From contig NZ_CP104578.1 in NCBI RefSeq assembly GCF_036826855.1, positions 3,348,001 through 3,412,000 on the forward strand: DNA of 64,000 bases, given 5' to 3'. Shown here piece by piece: positions 33,737 to 42,358 of the stretch (its first letter is position 1; each line of letters starts with the position of its first letter). The notes beneath the pieces are model-generated. The model did no database searches. It was given only the letters and a program-made list of their open reading frames with translations, and was not told the DNA's origin. The position numbers and the translations under genes were made by a program. This DNA is from Streptomyces sp. SJL17-4. GTDB taxonomy: Bacteria > Actinomycetota > Actinomycetes > Streptomycetales > Streptomycetaceae.

Positions 33737-34579
33737 TCAGCCGAAGCGGCCGTTGACGTAGTCGGCGGTGCGCGGGTCGCTCGGGGAGTTGAACACCGTC
33801 TCCGTGGGTCCCTGCTCGACGATCACGCCGGGGGTGCCCTGCTCGGCGAGGAAGAAGGCGCAGGAGTCGGAGACGCGGGCCGCCTGCTGCATGTTGTGGG
33901 TGACGATGACGACGGTGACCTCCGACTTCAGCTCGGCGATGGTCTCCTCGACGCGCCGGGTGGAGGTCGGGTCGAGCGCCGAGCAGGGCTCGTCCATCAG
34001 CAGGACGCGCGGGCGGACGGCGAGCGAGCGGGCGATGCAGAGGCGCTGCTGCTGGCCGCCGGAGAGCGCCCCGCCGGGCTGCCGCAGCCGGTCCCTGACC
34101 TCGTTCCAGAGGCCGGCCCGGGTCAGGCACTCCTCGACGAGGTCGTCCTTGGCCTCCTTGCCGGCCCGGATGCCGCCGAGCTTCAGTCCGGCGAGGACGT
34201 TCTCGTACAGGGACATCGCGGGGAACGGGTTGGGCTTCTGGAAGACCATGCCGATCTCGCGGCGGGCGTGGGTGATGCGACGGCCCCGGTCGTAGATGTC
34301 GGCGCCGTCCAGGAGGACCCGGCCGGCGAGCGAGGCCGTGCCGGTGAGTTCGTGCATCCGGTTGAGGATGCGCAGGAAGGTCGACTTGCCGCAGCCGGAG
34401 GGGCCGATGAGGGCGGTGACCTCACGGGCGGGCATGGCGAGCGAGACCCGGTCGAGGACCTTGCGGTCGCCGAACCAGGCGGAGACGGAGTCGGCTTCGA
34501 GGGCGGCGGCCCGGGACGGGGCCGTCGTGCCGCCGTCCGGCACGGGCGGCAGGGTGACGGTGTCGACGAGATCGGTCAC
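33737..34579 (-). CDS. pstB: Phosphate ABC transporter ATP-binding protein
   Basis: 280 residues. Walker A GPSGCGKST (59-67), Q-loop VFQKPNPFPAMSLYENV (PstB hallmark), signature LSGGQQQR and Walker B VLLMDEPCSALDPTST. This is the last gene of the operon that starts with pstC, 19 bases after the sortase-like gene. It energises phosphate (or phosphate-like anion) uptake through PstC-PstA. Having pstB last and separated from pstA by four or five secreted-protein genes is atypical. Confidence 0.93.
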   Translation of the reverse strand: MTDLVDTVTLPPVPDGGTTAPSRAAALEADSVSAWFGDRKVLDRVSLAMPAREVTALIGPSGCGKSTFLRILNRMHELTGTASLAGRVLLDGADIYDRGRRITHARREIGMVFQKPNPFPAMSLYENVLAGLKLGGIRAGKEAKDDLVEECLTRAGLWNEVRDRLRQPGGALSGGQQQRLCIARSLAVRPRVLLMDEPCSALDPTSTRRVEETIAELKSEVTVVIVTHNMQQAARVSDSCAFFLAEQGTPGVIVEQGPTETVFNSPSDPRTADYVNGRFG

Positions 34580-34598
34580 GGTGTGAACTCCACAGTGG

Positions 34599-35474
34599 TC
34601 AGAGGAGGTTGGGCAGAAGCCGGGTCAGCTCGCCGGAGACGAGGACACCGAGGGCGACGAGGACCGGGACGGCGGTGACCCAGGTCTGGCGCTTTCCCCA
34701 GCGGCGGCGGGCGAGGACGGTGAGCAGGGCGGCGAGCAGCAGCGCCTGGGCGCCGAGGAAGATCGCGGGCCAGGCGTCGGGGTCGCCCGCGAGGGGCTTC
34801 TCGGCGGCCGTGATCCAGCCGGGGCGCAGCGGCCGGGGCGGGCTGGGCTGGGCCGCGCCGATGAGCTTGGCGTCGATCCGGACGATGTCCTCGGGGGTGT
34901 ACGCGCCACCGCTCGCGGTCATGAGGGTGAGCCGTCCCTCGCCCTGGCCGAGGGTCGCGGGGTTGGGGTCCCCGGGGTGCCGGACGCCCGTCACCTCGTA
35001 CACGGCCTTGCCCTGGCCGGTGGTCACCTCGACGCGGGCGCCGTTGGGCAGCCGGTGCACGTCGTTGAAGGGGCTGCCGTAGCCCCACTTGCGGCCCATG
35101 ATCACGCTGGCGCCGGCCTGGCCGGGCAGGGCGGTGTCGCGGCGGTGTCCGGGGCCCGACATGAGGACCTCGGAGGTGGTGCCCTCGGCGACGACCTCGC
35201 GGAGTCCGAGCGCGGGGATACGGAGCAGGGCGAGGGGCGCGCCCGGTTCGAGGGGCTTCCCGTCGTAGGTCAGCTGCCCCACCGGGGCGGTGCCGAGGGC
35301 GAGTTGCTCGCGCAGCTCGTCGTAGGCGGTGGACTGCTCGCGGGCGTGCTGGAGGTGCCCGACGACGGTGAGGTTGGCGGCGAAGCCGATGAGCAGCGCG
35401 GCGAGGACGCACAGCGCCGCCCCGGCCAGGGCGAGCCCGGCGCGGGGGGCGGTGGGTGGCGGGGCGGTGGTCAC
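34599..35474 (-). CDS. Sortase-fold membrane protein lacking catalytic His and Cys
   Basis: 291 residues from GTG 35474. One N-terminal TM (about 14-36), a sortase-like domain (about 65-205) and two C-terminal TMs (about 236-255, 266-285). GPGHRRDTALPGQAGASV (107-124) and GYGSPFNDVHRL (131-142) match class E sortases. However, where those have GHR the protein has G127-R128-K129, and where they have TTC it has M185-T186-A187. Only an Arg (about 199) remains. It should bind, but not cleave, sorting signals. It overlaps the LATTG gene by 4 bases and sits in the Pst operon with LADTG-bearing PstS-like proteins. Confidence 0.75.
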   Translation of the reverse strand: MTTAPPPTAPRAGLALAGAALCVLAALLIGFAANLTVVGHLQHAREQSTAYDELREQLALGTAPVGQLTYDGKPLEPGAPLALLRIPALGLREVVAEGTTSEVLMSGPGHRRDTALPGQAGASVIMGRKWGYGSPFNDVHRLPNGARVEVTTGQGKAVYEVTGVRHPGDPNPATLGQGEGRLTLMTASGGAYTPEDIVRIDAKLIGAAQPSPPRPLRPGWITAAEKPLAGDPDAWPAIFLGAQALLLAALLTVLARRRWGKRQTWVTAVPVLVALGVLVSGELTRLLPNLL

Positions 35475-36751
35475 GGGCGGGCGCCGGCCTTGCGGCGGCG
35501 GGTCTGGATCACGGCCGCCGCGCCGAGGAGGCAGAGGGCGAGGGAGCCGAGGGCCGCGGAGGCGGCGGAGGCGCCGGTGGTGGCGAGGCTGCCGCCGTTG
35601 CCGCCGTTGGTGTCGGTCCCGCCGGAGTCGCCGGAGTCGCCGGAGCCACCGCTCGTACCGCTGCCGCCGGAGTCACCGCCTGAGCCGCCGGAGTCGCCGG
35701 AGCCGCCCGTGGTGCCGCCCGTGGTGTCGCCCGTGGTGCCCACGTCACCGCTCGCGGTCGGCGAGGGCGTGCCGGTCGGGCTCTGGGTGTCGCTCGGCGA
35801 GTCGGTCGGCGTGTCGGTCGGCGTGGGCGTGTCGGTGGCGGTGGGGTCGTCCGTCGGGGTCGGGGTACCGGTGCCCGTCGGGGTGGGGGTGGTGCCGGTG
35901 GGGGTCGGGGTGGTGGGGGTGGGGGTGGGCGTGGGCTCGGTCACGTACAGCGTGTGCACGAAGGAGGTGGGAGTGTGGGCCTCGGGGTCGGTGGGAGTGA
36001 AGGTGACGAGCACGGGCAGGCCGTCGTTGTTGACCGCGGTTTCGGTGACGGTGACCTCGGCCTTCCCGGCGACGGCGTCGACGGTGCCGATGTCGATGAG
36101 TTCGTCGTCGACGAACTTCTGGAAGGTCACCGATCCGGTGGCCTCCTTCGGCTGGAGGGTCGCGATGATCTTGGCCGGTACGCCGACGACGGGGAGGGCG
36201 GGGTCGGACACGACCTCCAGCAGGGTCGCCTTCTGCGCGATCGGGGCCCAGGTGTCACCGGTGACCTGGATCATCGTGGAGAAGAAGTCCTCCGACTCGG
36301 CTCCGGCGCCGGTCCGGCAGTAGAGGCGGAGCTCGTAGCGGCCGTCCAGGGGACCTTCGGGGACGAAGAGCCGGAGGCCTTCCTGGAGCGACAGGGGCCC
36401 GGTCCCGGTGTCGACGGGCCGGGTGAACGGGCCGCCGCTCAGGGGCTCCCCCGCGACGGTGGTCGCTATGTCGTGGGAGACGCCGAGGACGGGTTCGACC
36501 ACCATGAGTCGCGCCTTGACGTAGGGCTTGGCGGGGTCGGCCGGCGCGGGGCAGGCGGCGGAGCTGCTGACACCCGTGGCCATGGGCTTGTCGGTGAGGG
36601 AGCCCGTACCGCCCTGGAGCGTGAAGGTGCCGTGCAGGGTGGCGGCCGTGGTGGGGGCGGCCAGGGCCAGGACGGCGGCGAGGGCGCCGCAGAGGAGCGC
36701 GAGCGCCGTGAGGAGGGCGACGGGTGATCTGAGTGGTGCGGGGCGGTTCAT
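35471..36751 (-). CDS. Secreted Ig-like protein with LATTG sorting signal
   Basis: 426 residues. Signal peptide (1-35), a mixed beta domain with several Cys (about 40-185), a bacterial Ig-like domain (about 190-265: ATLQPKEATGSVTFQKFVDD), then a Thr/Pro stalk of TPTPT repeats and a Gly/Ser/Asp-rich stretch to 388. The tail is LATTG (389-393), a hydrophobic span and QTRRRKAGARP, a sortase signal. It looks like a wall-anchored surface protein. It is the sixth gene of the Pst-type operon, between PstS-like and sortase-like genes, so it may hold or organise phosphate-binding proteins outside the cell. Confidence 0.8.
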   Translation of the reverse strand: MNRPAPLRSPVALLTALALLCGALAAVLALAAPTTAATLHGTFTLQGGTGSLTDKPMATGVSSSAACPAPADPAKPYVKARLMVVEPVLGVSHDIATTVAGEPLSGGPFTRPVDTGTGPLSLQEGLRLFVPEGPLDGRYELRLYCRTGAGAESEDFFSTMIQVTGDTWAPIAQKATLLEVVSDPALPVVGVPAKIIATLQPKEATGSVTFQKFVDDELIDIGTVDAVAGKAEVTVTETAVNNDGLPVLVTFTPTDPEAHTPTSFVHTLYVTEPTPTPTPTTPTPTGTTPTPTGTGTPTPTDDPTATDTPTPTDTPTDSPSDTQSPTGTPSPTASGDVGTTGDTTGGTTGGSGDSGGSGGDSGGSGTSGGSGDSGDSGGTDTNGGNGGSLATTGASAASAALGSLALCLLGAAAVIQTRRRKAGARP

Positions 36752-36794
36752 GCGGGTCCCCCAGGGATCGGATGCGGGAGTGGGTACGCCGGGG

Positions 36795-36820
36795 GGCCGG
36801 GCACCCGAAGGTGCCCGGCC
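36795..36820. terminator. Hairpin inside the Pst-type operon
   Basis: GGCCGGGCACC (36795-36805), loop CGAA, exact complement (36810-36820). It lies 27 bases after the PstS-like stop (36847) and before the LATTG gene. It could cut transcription or protect upstream mRNA so that the binding protein is made in excess. Confidence 0.6.
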
Positions 36821-36846
36821 GGTGTGCGGTCAGGGAGCGGTGGTGA

Positions 36847-37821
36847 TCAGCGCTCGCCCTTGATGGTGGTGGCGCCGCACGCGGTGCCGAGGGCGCCGAA
36901 GCCGTAGTTGGTGATGGTCGTGGTGGCGGCGCAGACCTTGGAGGTCGAGCCGACGAAGGTGGAGGAGATCGTGGCGTTGGTCAGCTTCGCGGTCGGGACG
37001 ACGTTGTAGACGTCACGGAGGAAGGGGAAGGCCGAGTTCAGCGTCTTGTCGGCGTTGCGCGGGGCGACGGTGCCGACGGAGCCGAGGACGGCCGCGCCGC
37101 GACGGTTGGTGACGACACCCTTCTCCTGCGCCGTGTAGGAGGCGACGGAGTACGGCGCGATGTCACCGGCGGTGTCGAGGACGGTGCCGTCGTTCTCCTG
37201 GACGCCCTGCTGGACGCAGGAGCCCGGGGCGGTCACGCCGATGGAGGAGAGGAAGAACTGGCGCGTGCCGGAGTTGGCCTGCGGCAGGACCGGCGTGAGC
37301 GCCACGCCGTTGAGGGACGTGAGGTTGCACTCGTAGATGTCCTTCAGCTGCGTCGCCGTCAGGTCGGAGGGCAGCGTGCTGTCGGAGCGCTTCGCCCAGG
37401 ACACCGCGTCCTTGGCGAACGGGATCCAGGTGAGGTCCGTGGTGCTGGTGTCCGCCGGGCCGCGCGAGGAGCGGGCGAAGTCGAGGCAGCCGGAGTTGGT
37501 GTCCACGGCGTTGCGGAGGGCGTCGATGCCGGCCGAGGAGCCGTTCGGACGGTTGATCACACAGCCGGTCGCCTTGGTCTTGATGGTGGCGGTACCGGTC
37601 GCGTCCCAGGACGCGATGATCTTCTGGCCGATGGCGTTGACGACCACGTTGCCGAGGCCGTTCATGACGTCCTGGGTCGTGTCCGAGCCGGTGCCGGCGA
37701 GGGTGCGGTACTGGGTGACGGGGCTGGGGTCGGCCTGCGCGGCGGGGGCGAGGGCGACACCGAGGCCGAGGGCGGCCACACCGAGGGCGGCACCGATACG
37801 AGCGCGGGACTTGACGTTCAC
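36847..37821 (-). CDS. Secreted PstS-like phosphate-binding protein
   Basis: 324 residues with a signal peptide ending in PAAQA-D (about 30). The fold markers are LAGTGSDTTQDVMNGLG (about 42-58), GSSAGIDALRNAV, LDFARSSRGP and ANSGTRQFFLSSIG. These mirror PstS anion-binding loops (GSGST, SGT.). There is no lipobox and no sorting signal, so it should be freely secreted. Actinobacteria often encode such a protein as an abundant extracellular phosphate scavenger. Upstream gap 131 bases, with GATCTCCTCCG (ribosome site on the minus strand) just before the ATG. Confidence 0.82.
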   Translation of the reverse strand: MNVKSRARIGAALGVAALGLGVALAPAAQADPSPVTQYRTLAGTGSDTTQDVMNGLGNVVVNAIGQKIIASWDATGTATIKTKATGCVINRPNGSSAGIDALRNAVDTNSGCLDFARSSRGPADTSTTDLTWIPFAKDAVSWAKRSDSTLPSDLTATQLKDIYECNLTSLNGVALTPVLPQANSGTRQFFLSSIGVTAPGSCVQQGVQENDGTVLDTAGDIAPYSVASYTAQEKGVVTNRRGAAVLGSVGTVAPRNADKTLNSAFPFLRDVYNVVPTAKLTNATISSTFVGSTSKVCAATTTITNYGFGALGTACGATTIKGER

Positions 37822-37952
37822 TTCTGATCTCCTCCGTGGAAACGGATGTCATGGAATGGACGCACAAGCAAAATCCGGATTCTTCAACCGGCCGGTCCGT
37901 CGAGCGGCCGGGAACAACAATTCCGTACGGGCGGCGCGGGCGGCCACCACGT

Positions 37953-40523
37953 TCAGCCGCTCTTCAGGTTACGAATTCCTGTCCTAGGTGAATCCGAGGG
38001 AATCCGGCGGCGGCCGGCGGCGGCCAGGATCGCGGGTCCCGCGATACCGGCGATGCCGCCGACGACCAGGACCGAGAGAAGAACCCAGCGGATGACGCCG
38101 AGCACCTGGGAGGGGGTGCTGCCGGTGTCGGCGAGCTTCTCCCCCGGTGCGCCGCCGGAGCCGTTCGTGGCGCCGCCGGAGGCCGGCGGCGGCGCGGCGG
38201 AGGACGGCGCCCCCGACGATCCGCCGGTGTCCGTTCCGCCGCTCGCGGACCCGCTGCCGCCCGGGCCCTGGCCGGCGGAACCGGAGGCGCCGGAGCCGCC
38301 GGAGCCGGAGCCCACGGCCCCTGTCGTGCCGCTCACCCCCTGGCCGCCGCCGGAGTCCGAGCCTCCGCTCGCACCGCCCGCACCGCCGGTCGTGCCGCCG
38401 GTGGTGGAACCCGGTCCGGTCGGCGCCCCGCGCTCCAGACGGTCGGCCGCCGCGGCGGCCCGGTCCTTCAGCTTCGCGGGCATGGGTGCGTAGCCGAGGG
38501 GCAGCTCACCGGGGGCGGTGCCCTGTTTCTGCCCCGGGCCCGCCGCGTACCGCAGCACGCGCGCGTAGTCCTTGCGGACGTCCGCGGGGAGGCTGGTGGA
38601 GGCGGCGGCATAGGTGACCACCGTCAGCGGATAGGCGCCGTTCCTGGCGCGCGCCGGGTCGGGGACGAGGACCCCCGGGACGGACGAGTCCTTGAACTGT
38701 TCCACCGCCTTGAGCAGGGACGGGGTGGTGGGCCGGACGTAGGTGCCGTCGGCGTCGGCCAGGGCCGCCGTCTGGAGCTGATAGCGGGTCGCCGAGGAGG
38801 AGTCGATGATGCCGTAGGCGCGCCGGCTGCCCGGAAGGACCGGCGGGGCGACGAGCTTGAGCCCGCCCGTCGCGGTGTCCTCGGCGACCTCGTACTTGGT
38901 GTTGTTGGTGCCCCTGCGGGTCCACCGGGCGGCGTCGTGGAAATCGCCGGCGTACGGCGAGCGGTCGATCACCCCGTAGGTGATGGACTTCCCCGACAGC
39001 AGGAGTTCCGTCTCCGTCGGGTCGGCCTTCGGGAACTCGTAGAGACCGGATTCGACTATTCCAAGACTCTTGTAGTGGGGATTCATCTTCATTCCCCAGG
39101 GGTCCGGTTTCCCTTCGAGGAAGGAACGCGCGTCCGCGTTGCTCCGCAGATAGTCCCAGACGACCTTCGCGGTGTCGGCCCGTTCGGCGGAAAGGAGAAT
39201 TCCACCGGGGTAGCTCAGTTCCGCCGGCCGGAACTCCTCGAATTGCGGATTCAGCTTCAGGAACTCCGGATCGCGGACGATGGAGACCGGATTGCCCTTC
39301 AGGTGCTCCAGGGGGTCGATGCCCCACGTGCCCACCCGGACGTCATAGGGGTAGGACAGCGTGAGCAGCTTCGCGAGGAGCCGTGGGTTCAGCCGCAGGT
39401 CCTTCACGAGTCCGATGCCGTCGGCCTCCCAGAAGAAGCCGACGGTCAGCGCGCTGACGGCCACGGGTGCGTGGACGAAGCCGGCCTTCTCCCCGCCTTC
39501 CACGGGTTCGACGGTGAAACCGAGGCCGGGCGAGGTGGCGGTCGGGGAGAGCAGGCTCGACCGGGCCAGCTCCTCTCCCCGCTGGGAGAAGGTGAAGCGG
39601 GTGGAGCCGCTCGCGCACAGGGCCGCCTGCCAGGAGGTGACGGCTTCCGTGACCAGCTCGGAGCCGGTCATCCGGCGCTCGGCCTTGTCCGTGGGGCAGG
39701 GGTCGCCGACGGGCAGGAATTCGAGGGGGAAGGTGATGCGCTGGTTCCAGTTGGTGGTGGTGAGCGGTGAGGACTGCAGGCTGCCGTTGTTGGCGGTTCC
39801 GTCCGGGTCGCGGGAGCCGCGGGGCACCACGACGAGCCAGCACTTCCGGCCTCGTACGTCCGCACCCGTACCGATCGGATCGCCGCAGCCGAGGTGCGGA
39901 GCCTCCCGGGTCGACTGCAGGTTGAAGCCCACCTCACCCGTCCCGTCGGGCTGGGTGACGGCGAAGGACTCCTCGTTGGTGTCGTTGTTGCTGAAGTAGG
40001 TCCAGTCGGTGGACGTCTTCGTCGGTGGGCCCGAGACCGGGGTGAAGGGGACGAACGGGGAGGTCGTCTGCCCCGGAAGCCCCGGGGCCGGAATCAGCTC
40101 GTCGTACTCCTTCTCCTGCGGGTCCGAGCCGACCGCGATCACCCGCTGCAGGACGAACTGCCCGAAGTCGAGAGCGGCGGGCGCGGCACCGAACTGGCAC
40201 TGCTCCCGCTTCGGGCCTGCCGGGTCGTCACCCCAGCACTGCATGATCTGGAGGAAGTCGGTCTTCTTGCTGTACGTCTGCTTCCCGCCCTTCCATGTGA
40301 CGCGCACCCCCTGCCCCCGGAGGTTCTTCGTCTGGTGGACCGTCACCTCCAGCTTCGAGAAGTCGTCGTACGGCCCCTTGGTGCCGCGCTTCGTCAGCGC
40401 CGAGCTCTCGGACGGGTCGGTCGCCGCCACCGCGGGCGTGTCCTGCGGCAGCGGGACGAGGGCGAGCAGCACGGCGGCGAGGAGCGCCCCGAGTCCGGCC
40501 CTCCGGGTGAACGTCGGCCTCAT
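37953..40523 (-). CDS. Large PstS-like surface protein with LADTG signal
   Basis: 856 residues. Signal peptide (1-34). A mixed N-terminal domain contains IMQCWGDDP (about 93-101) and further Cys. The C-terminal two-thirds is periplasmic-binding-like (LTVGFFWEADGIGLVKDLRL; GTWGIDPLEHLKGNPVSIV; YPLTVVTYAA). A Gly/Ser-rich linker (about 695-785) leads to LADTG (797-801), a TM and GRRR. It should be linked to the wall by a sortase. Its ATG overlaps the upstream stop by 4 bases (ATGA). It is far longer than normal PstS (about 370), so it is a special form. Confidence 0.8.
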   Translation of the reverse strand: MRPTFTRRAGLGALLAAVLLALVPLPQDTPAVAATDPSESSALTKRGTKGPYDDFSKLEVTVHQTKNLRGQGVRVTWKGGKQTYSKKTDFLQIMQCWGDDPAGPKREQCQFGAAPAALDFGQFVLQRVIAVGSDPQEKEYDELIPAPGLPGQTTSPFVPFTPVSGPPTKTSTDWTYFSNNDTNEESFAVTQPDGTGEVGFNLQSTREAPHLGCGDPIGTGADVRGRKCWLVVVPRGSRDPDGTANNGSLQSSPLTTTNWNQRITFPLEFLPVGDPCPTDKAERRMTGSELVTEAVTSWQAALCASGSTRFTFSQRGEELARSSLLSPTATSPGLGFTVEPVEGGEKAGFVHAPVAVSALTVGFFWEADGIGLVKDLRLNPRLLAKLLTLSYPYDVRVGTWGIDPLEHLKGNPVSIVRDPEFLKLNPQFEEFRPAELSYPGGILLSAERADTAKVVWDYLRSNADARSFLEGKPDPWGMKMNPHYKSLGIVESGLYEFPKADPTETELLLSGKSITYGVIDRSPYAGDFHDAARWTRRGTNNTKYEVAEDTATGGLKLVAPPVLPGSRRAYGIIDSSSATRYQLQTAALADADGTYVRPTTPSLLKAVEQFKDSSVPGVLVPDPARARNGAYPLTVVTYAAASTSLPADVRKDYARVLRYAAGPGQKQGTAPGELPLGYAPMPAKLKDRAAAAADRLERGAPTGPGSTTGGTTGGAGGASGGSDSGGGQGVSGTTGAVGSGSGGSGASGSAGQGPGGSGSASGGTDTGGSSGAPSSAAPPPASGGATNGSGGAPGEKLADTGSTPSQVLGVIRWVLLSVLVVGGIAGIAGPAILAAAGRRRIPSDSPRTGIRNLKSG

Positions 40524-42358
40524 CGCGCCCCTCCGTGTCGTTCGGCGCGGGCCGCGAGCGCGCGGCCGACGAGGGGCGGCGCGATGACGGTGGCGAGGAG
40601 CAGGAAGGCGGAGAGGGCCATGAGGATGCCGCGCAGACCGCCGCCCGTGTCGGCGGCGAGGGTGACCGGGGTGCCGACGATCTGGTTGCCGCCGGAGTCC
40701 TGGCCGCCGCCGGTGCCGCCGCCCGTACCGCCGTCGCCGATGACCTCGCCGGTGTCGGGGTCGACTGCTCCGCCGCCCGTGGCTCCGCCGGTGGCCGCGC
40801 CGCCGCCGGAGCCCGTACCGCCGCCCGTGCCGCCGGTGGTGGAACCGCCGTTGCCGGTGCCGGAGGTGGTGCCGGAGCCGGTGGCCCCGCCCGTACCACC
40901 GCTGCCCGAACCGCCGGTGGCGCCCGATCCGTTGGAGCCGGAGCCGGTCGAGCCGCCGGTGCCGCCCGAGCCCGAGCCGTTCCCGCTGCCGCCGGTCGAG
41001 CCGCCCGTGGAGGAGCCGGAGCCGGTCGAACCGCCGTTGTTCACCTGCGTGTTCGTGCCCTTGGCGCCGCCCGTGCCGTCACCGCACTGCGTCGGACCGC
41101 GCTTGTCGCAGGCCTTCGGCCGCGGCGCGTTCTTGGCGAGGGTGTTGGTGCCGTCCGCCGAGAAGGTGGGGTTGCGGCAGTCGGACAGGTCGACCGCTCC
41201 GGTCGGCGCGCCGGGTATCCGGCGGACCTGGTCGAAGCCCGCCTGCACGAGGTTCCTGGGGAGCGGCGAGTAGCCGAGCTCCTCGGCCTGCTGCTGGCCC
41301 TCGCAGAGGAAGTAGCGGGCGAAGGTGCCGAGCGAGCGGCCCTTGTCCTTGGTGTGCGGGGCGGTCTCGCTGGTGGGGACGACCATGTAGCTGTAGCTGG
41401 ACAGCGGATAGCTGCGGTTGTCGTCGGAGCGGTAGACGTCGTCGAGGATCTGGGTCAGGTAGTTCGTCGAGTTCCGGTCGGGGTTGATCCGGGCCTTGAG
41501 CAGGGCGACGGCGACGGCCTGGGCGGTCGGCTCGACGTAGTAGCCGGAGCGGTTGAGCACCTTGACGACCGGGAAGTGCGCGTTGATCGCGTACGAGTAC
41601 TCGACGTACGTGATGGCGCCCTCGCCCTGCGGCTGGCGGACGTGCGCGGAGACGCCGAGCGAGCCGGACTTGGCGACGGTGGTGGTGCCGGGCACGACCG
41701 GGAAGTACGAGGTCATGCCGCAGGGGGTCGAACGGCCGGCGCGACGGCAGTAGTCGTCCCAGACGGAGCCGTTCTCCTTGGCGAGCCAGGTGGTGAACTG
41801 GGCCGTCGTGCCCGAGCCGTCGGAGCGGACCACGGGGACGATACGGCGGGCGGGGAGGTTCAGGCCGGGGTTGTCGGCCTTGATCTCCGGCGCGTTCCAC
41901 ATGGTCAGCTGCCCGGTGAAGATCTTCGCGAGGACGGGCCCGGAGAGACGCAGGTTGGTGACCTGGCGGCCGCCGATCCGCAGGTTGTACATGAAGGCGG
42001 TGCCGCCGGCGACGATCGGCATGTATGCGTAGCCGCGGCGCGGCGGCACGTCGGTGGCGCCGCCGTCGTTGAGGCCGTACGGGATCTCGGAGACGGCGAA
42101 GTCGACGGTGCCGTTCTTGAACTGCTCGCGGCCCTGCGAGGAGCCGTTGGCGTTGAAGTTGACCGTGAGGCCGACGTTGGCGCCGATGTTTCGGCGCCAC
42201 TGCTCGACGGCGTTGGAGCTCCAGGTGGATCCGGAGCCGGTGATCTTGGTGTATCCGGCGGCCTCTGCGGCAGGCGGATGGACGAGCAGGGCGAGCACCG
42301 CGCACAGGGCTGCGGCGAGCCCCAGGGCGGTGCGGGCGAGCGGGGCGGCGGATCTCAC
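40520..42358 (-). CDS. PstS-like protein with Gly/Ser/Thr stalk and C-terminal membrane anchor
   Basis: 612 residues from GTG 42358, overlapping the pstA stop (GTGA). Signal peptide (1-34). Phosphate-binding motifs are clear: ITGSGSTWSSNAVEQW (about 38-53), FNANGSSQGREQF, VDFAVSEIPY, and RSDGSGTTAQFTTWL. A stalk of about 140 residues built from Gly, Ser and Thr follows. The end is LAADTGG (567-573), a hydrophobic helix and RALAARAERH. LAADTG departs from LAxTG by one inserted residue, so it is either a degenerate sorting signal or a plain membrane anchor. Longer open frames to 43366 are out of frame with pstA and false. Confidence 0.82.
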   Translation of the reverse strand: MRSAAPLARTALGLAAALCAVLALLVHPPAAEAAGYTKITGSGSTWSSNAVEQWRRNIGANVGLTVNFNANGSSQGREQFKNGTVDFAVSEIPYGLNDGGATDVPPRRGYAYMPIVAGGTAFMYNLRIGGRQVTNLRLSGPVLAKIFTGQLTMWNAPEIKADNPGLNLPARRIVPVVRSDGSGTTAQFTTWLAKENGSVWDDYCRRAGRSTPCGMTSYFPVVPGTTTVAKSGSLGVSAHVRQPQGEGAITYVEYSYAINAHFPVVKVLNRSGYYVEPTAQAVAVALLKARINPDRNSTNYLTQILDDVYRSDDNRSYPLSSYSYMVVPTSETAPHTKDKGRSLGTFARYFLCEGQQQAEELGYSPLPRNLVQAGFDQVRRIPGAPTGAVDLSDCRNPTFSADGTNTLAKNAPRPKACDKRGPTQCGDGTGGAKGTNTQVNNGGSTGSGSSTGGSTGGSGNGSGSGGTGGSTGSGSNGSGATGGSGSGGTGGATGSGTTSGTGNGGSTTGGTGGGTGSGGGAATGGATGGGAVDPDTGEVIGDGGTGGGTGGGQDSGGNQIVGTPVTLAADTGGGLRGILMALSAFLLLATVIAPPLVGRALAARAERHGGAR

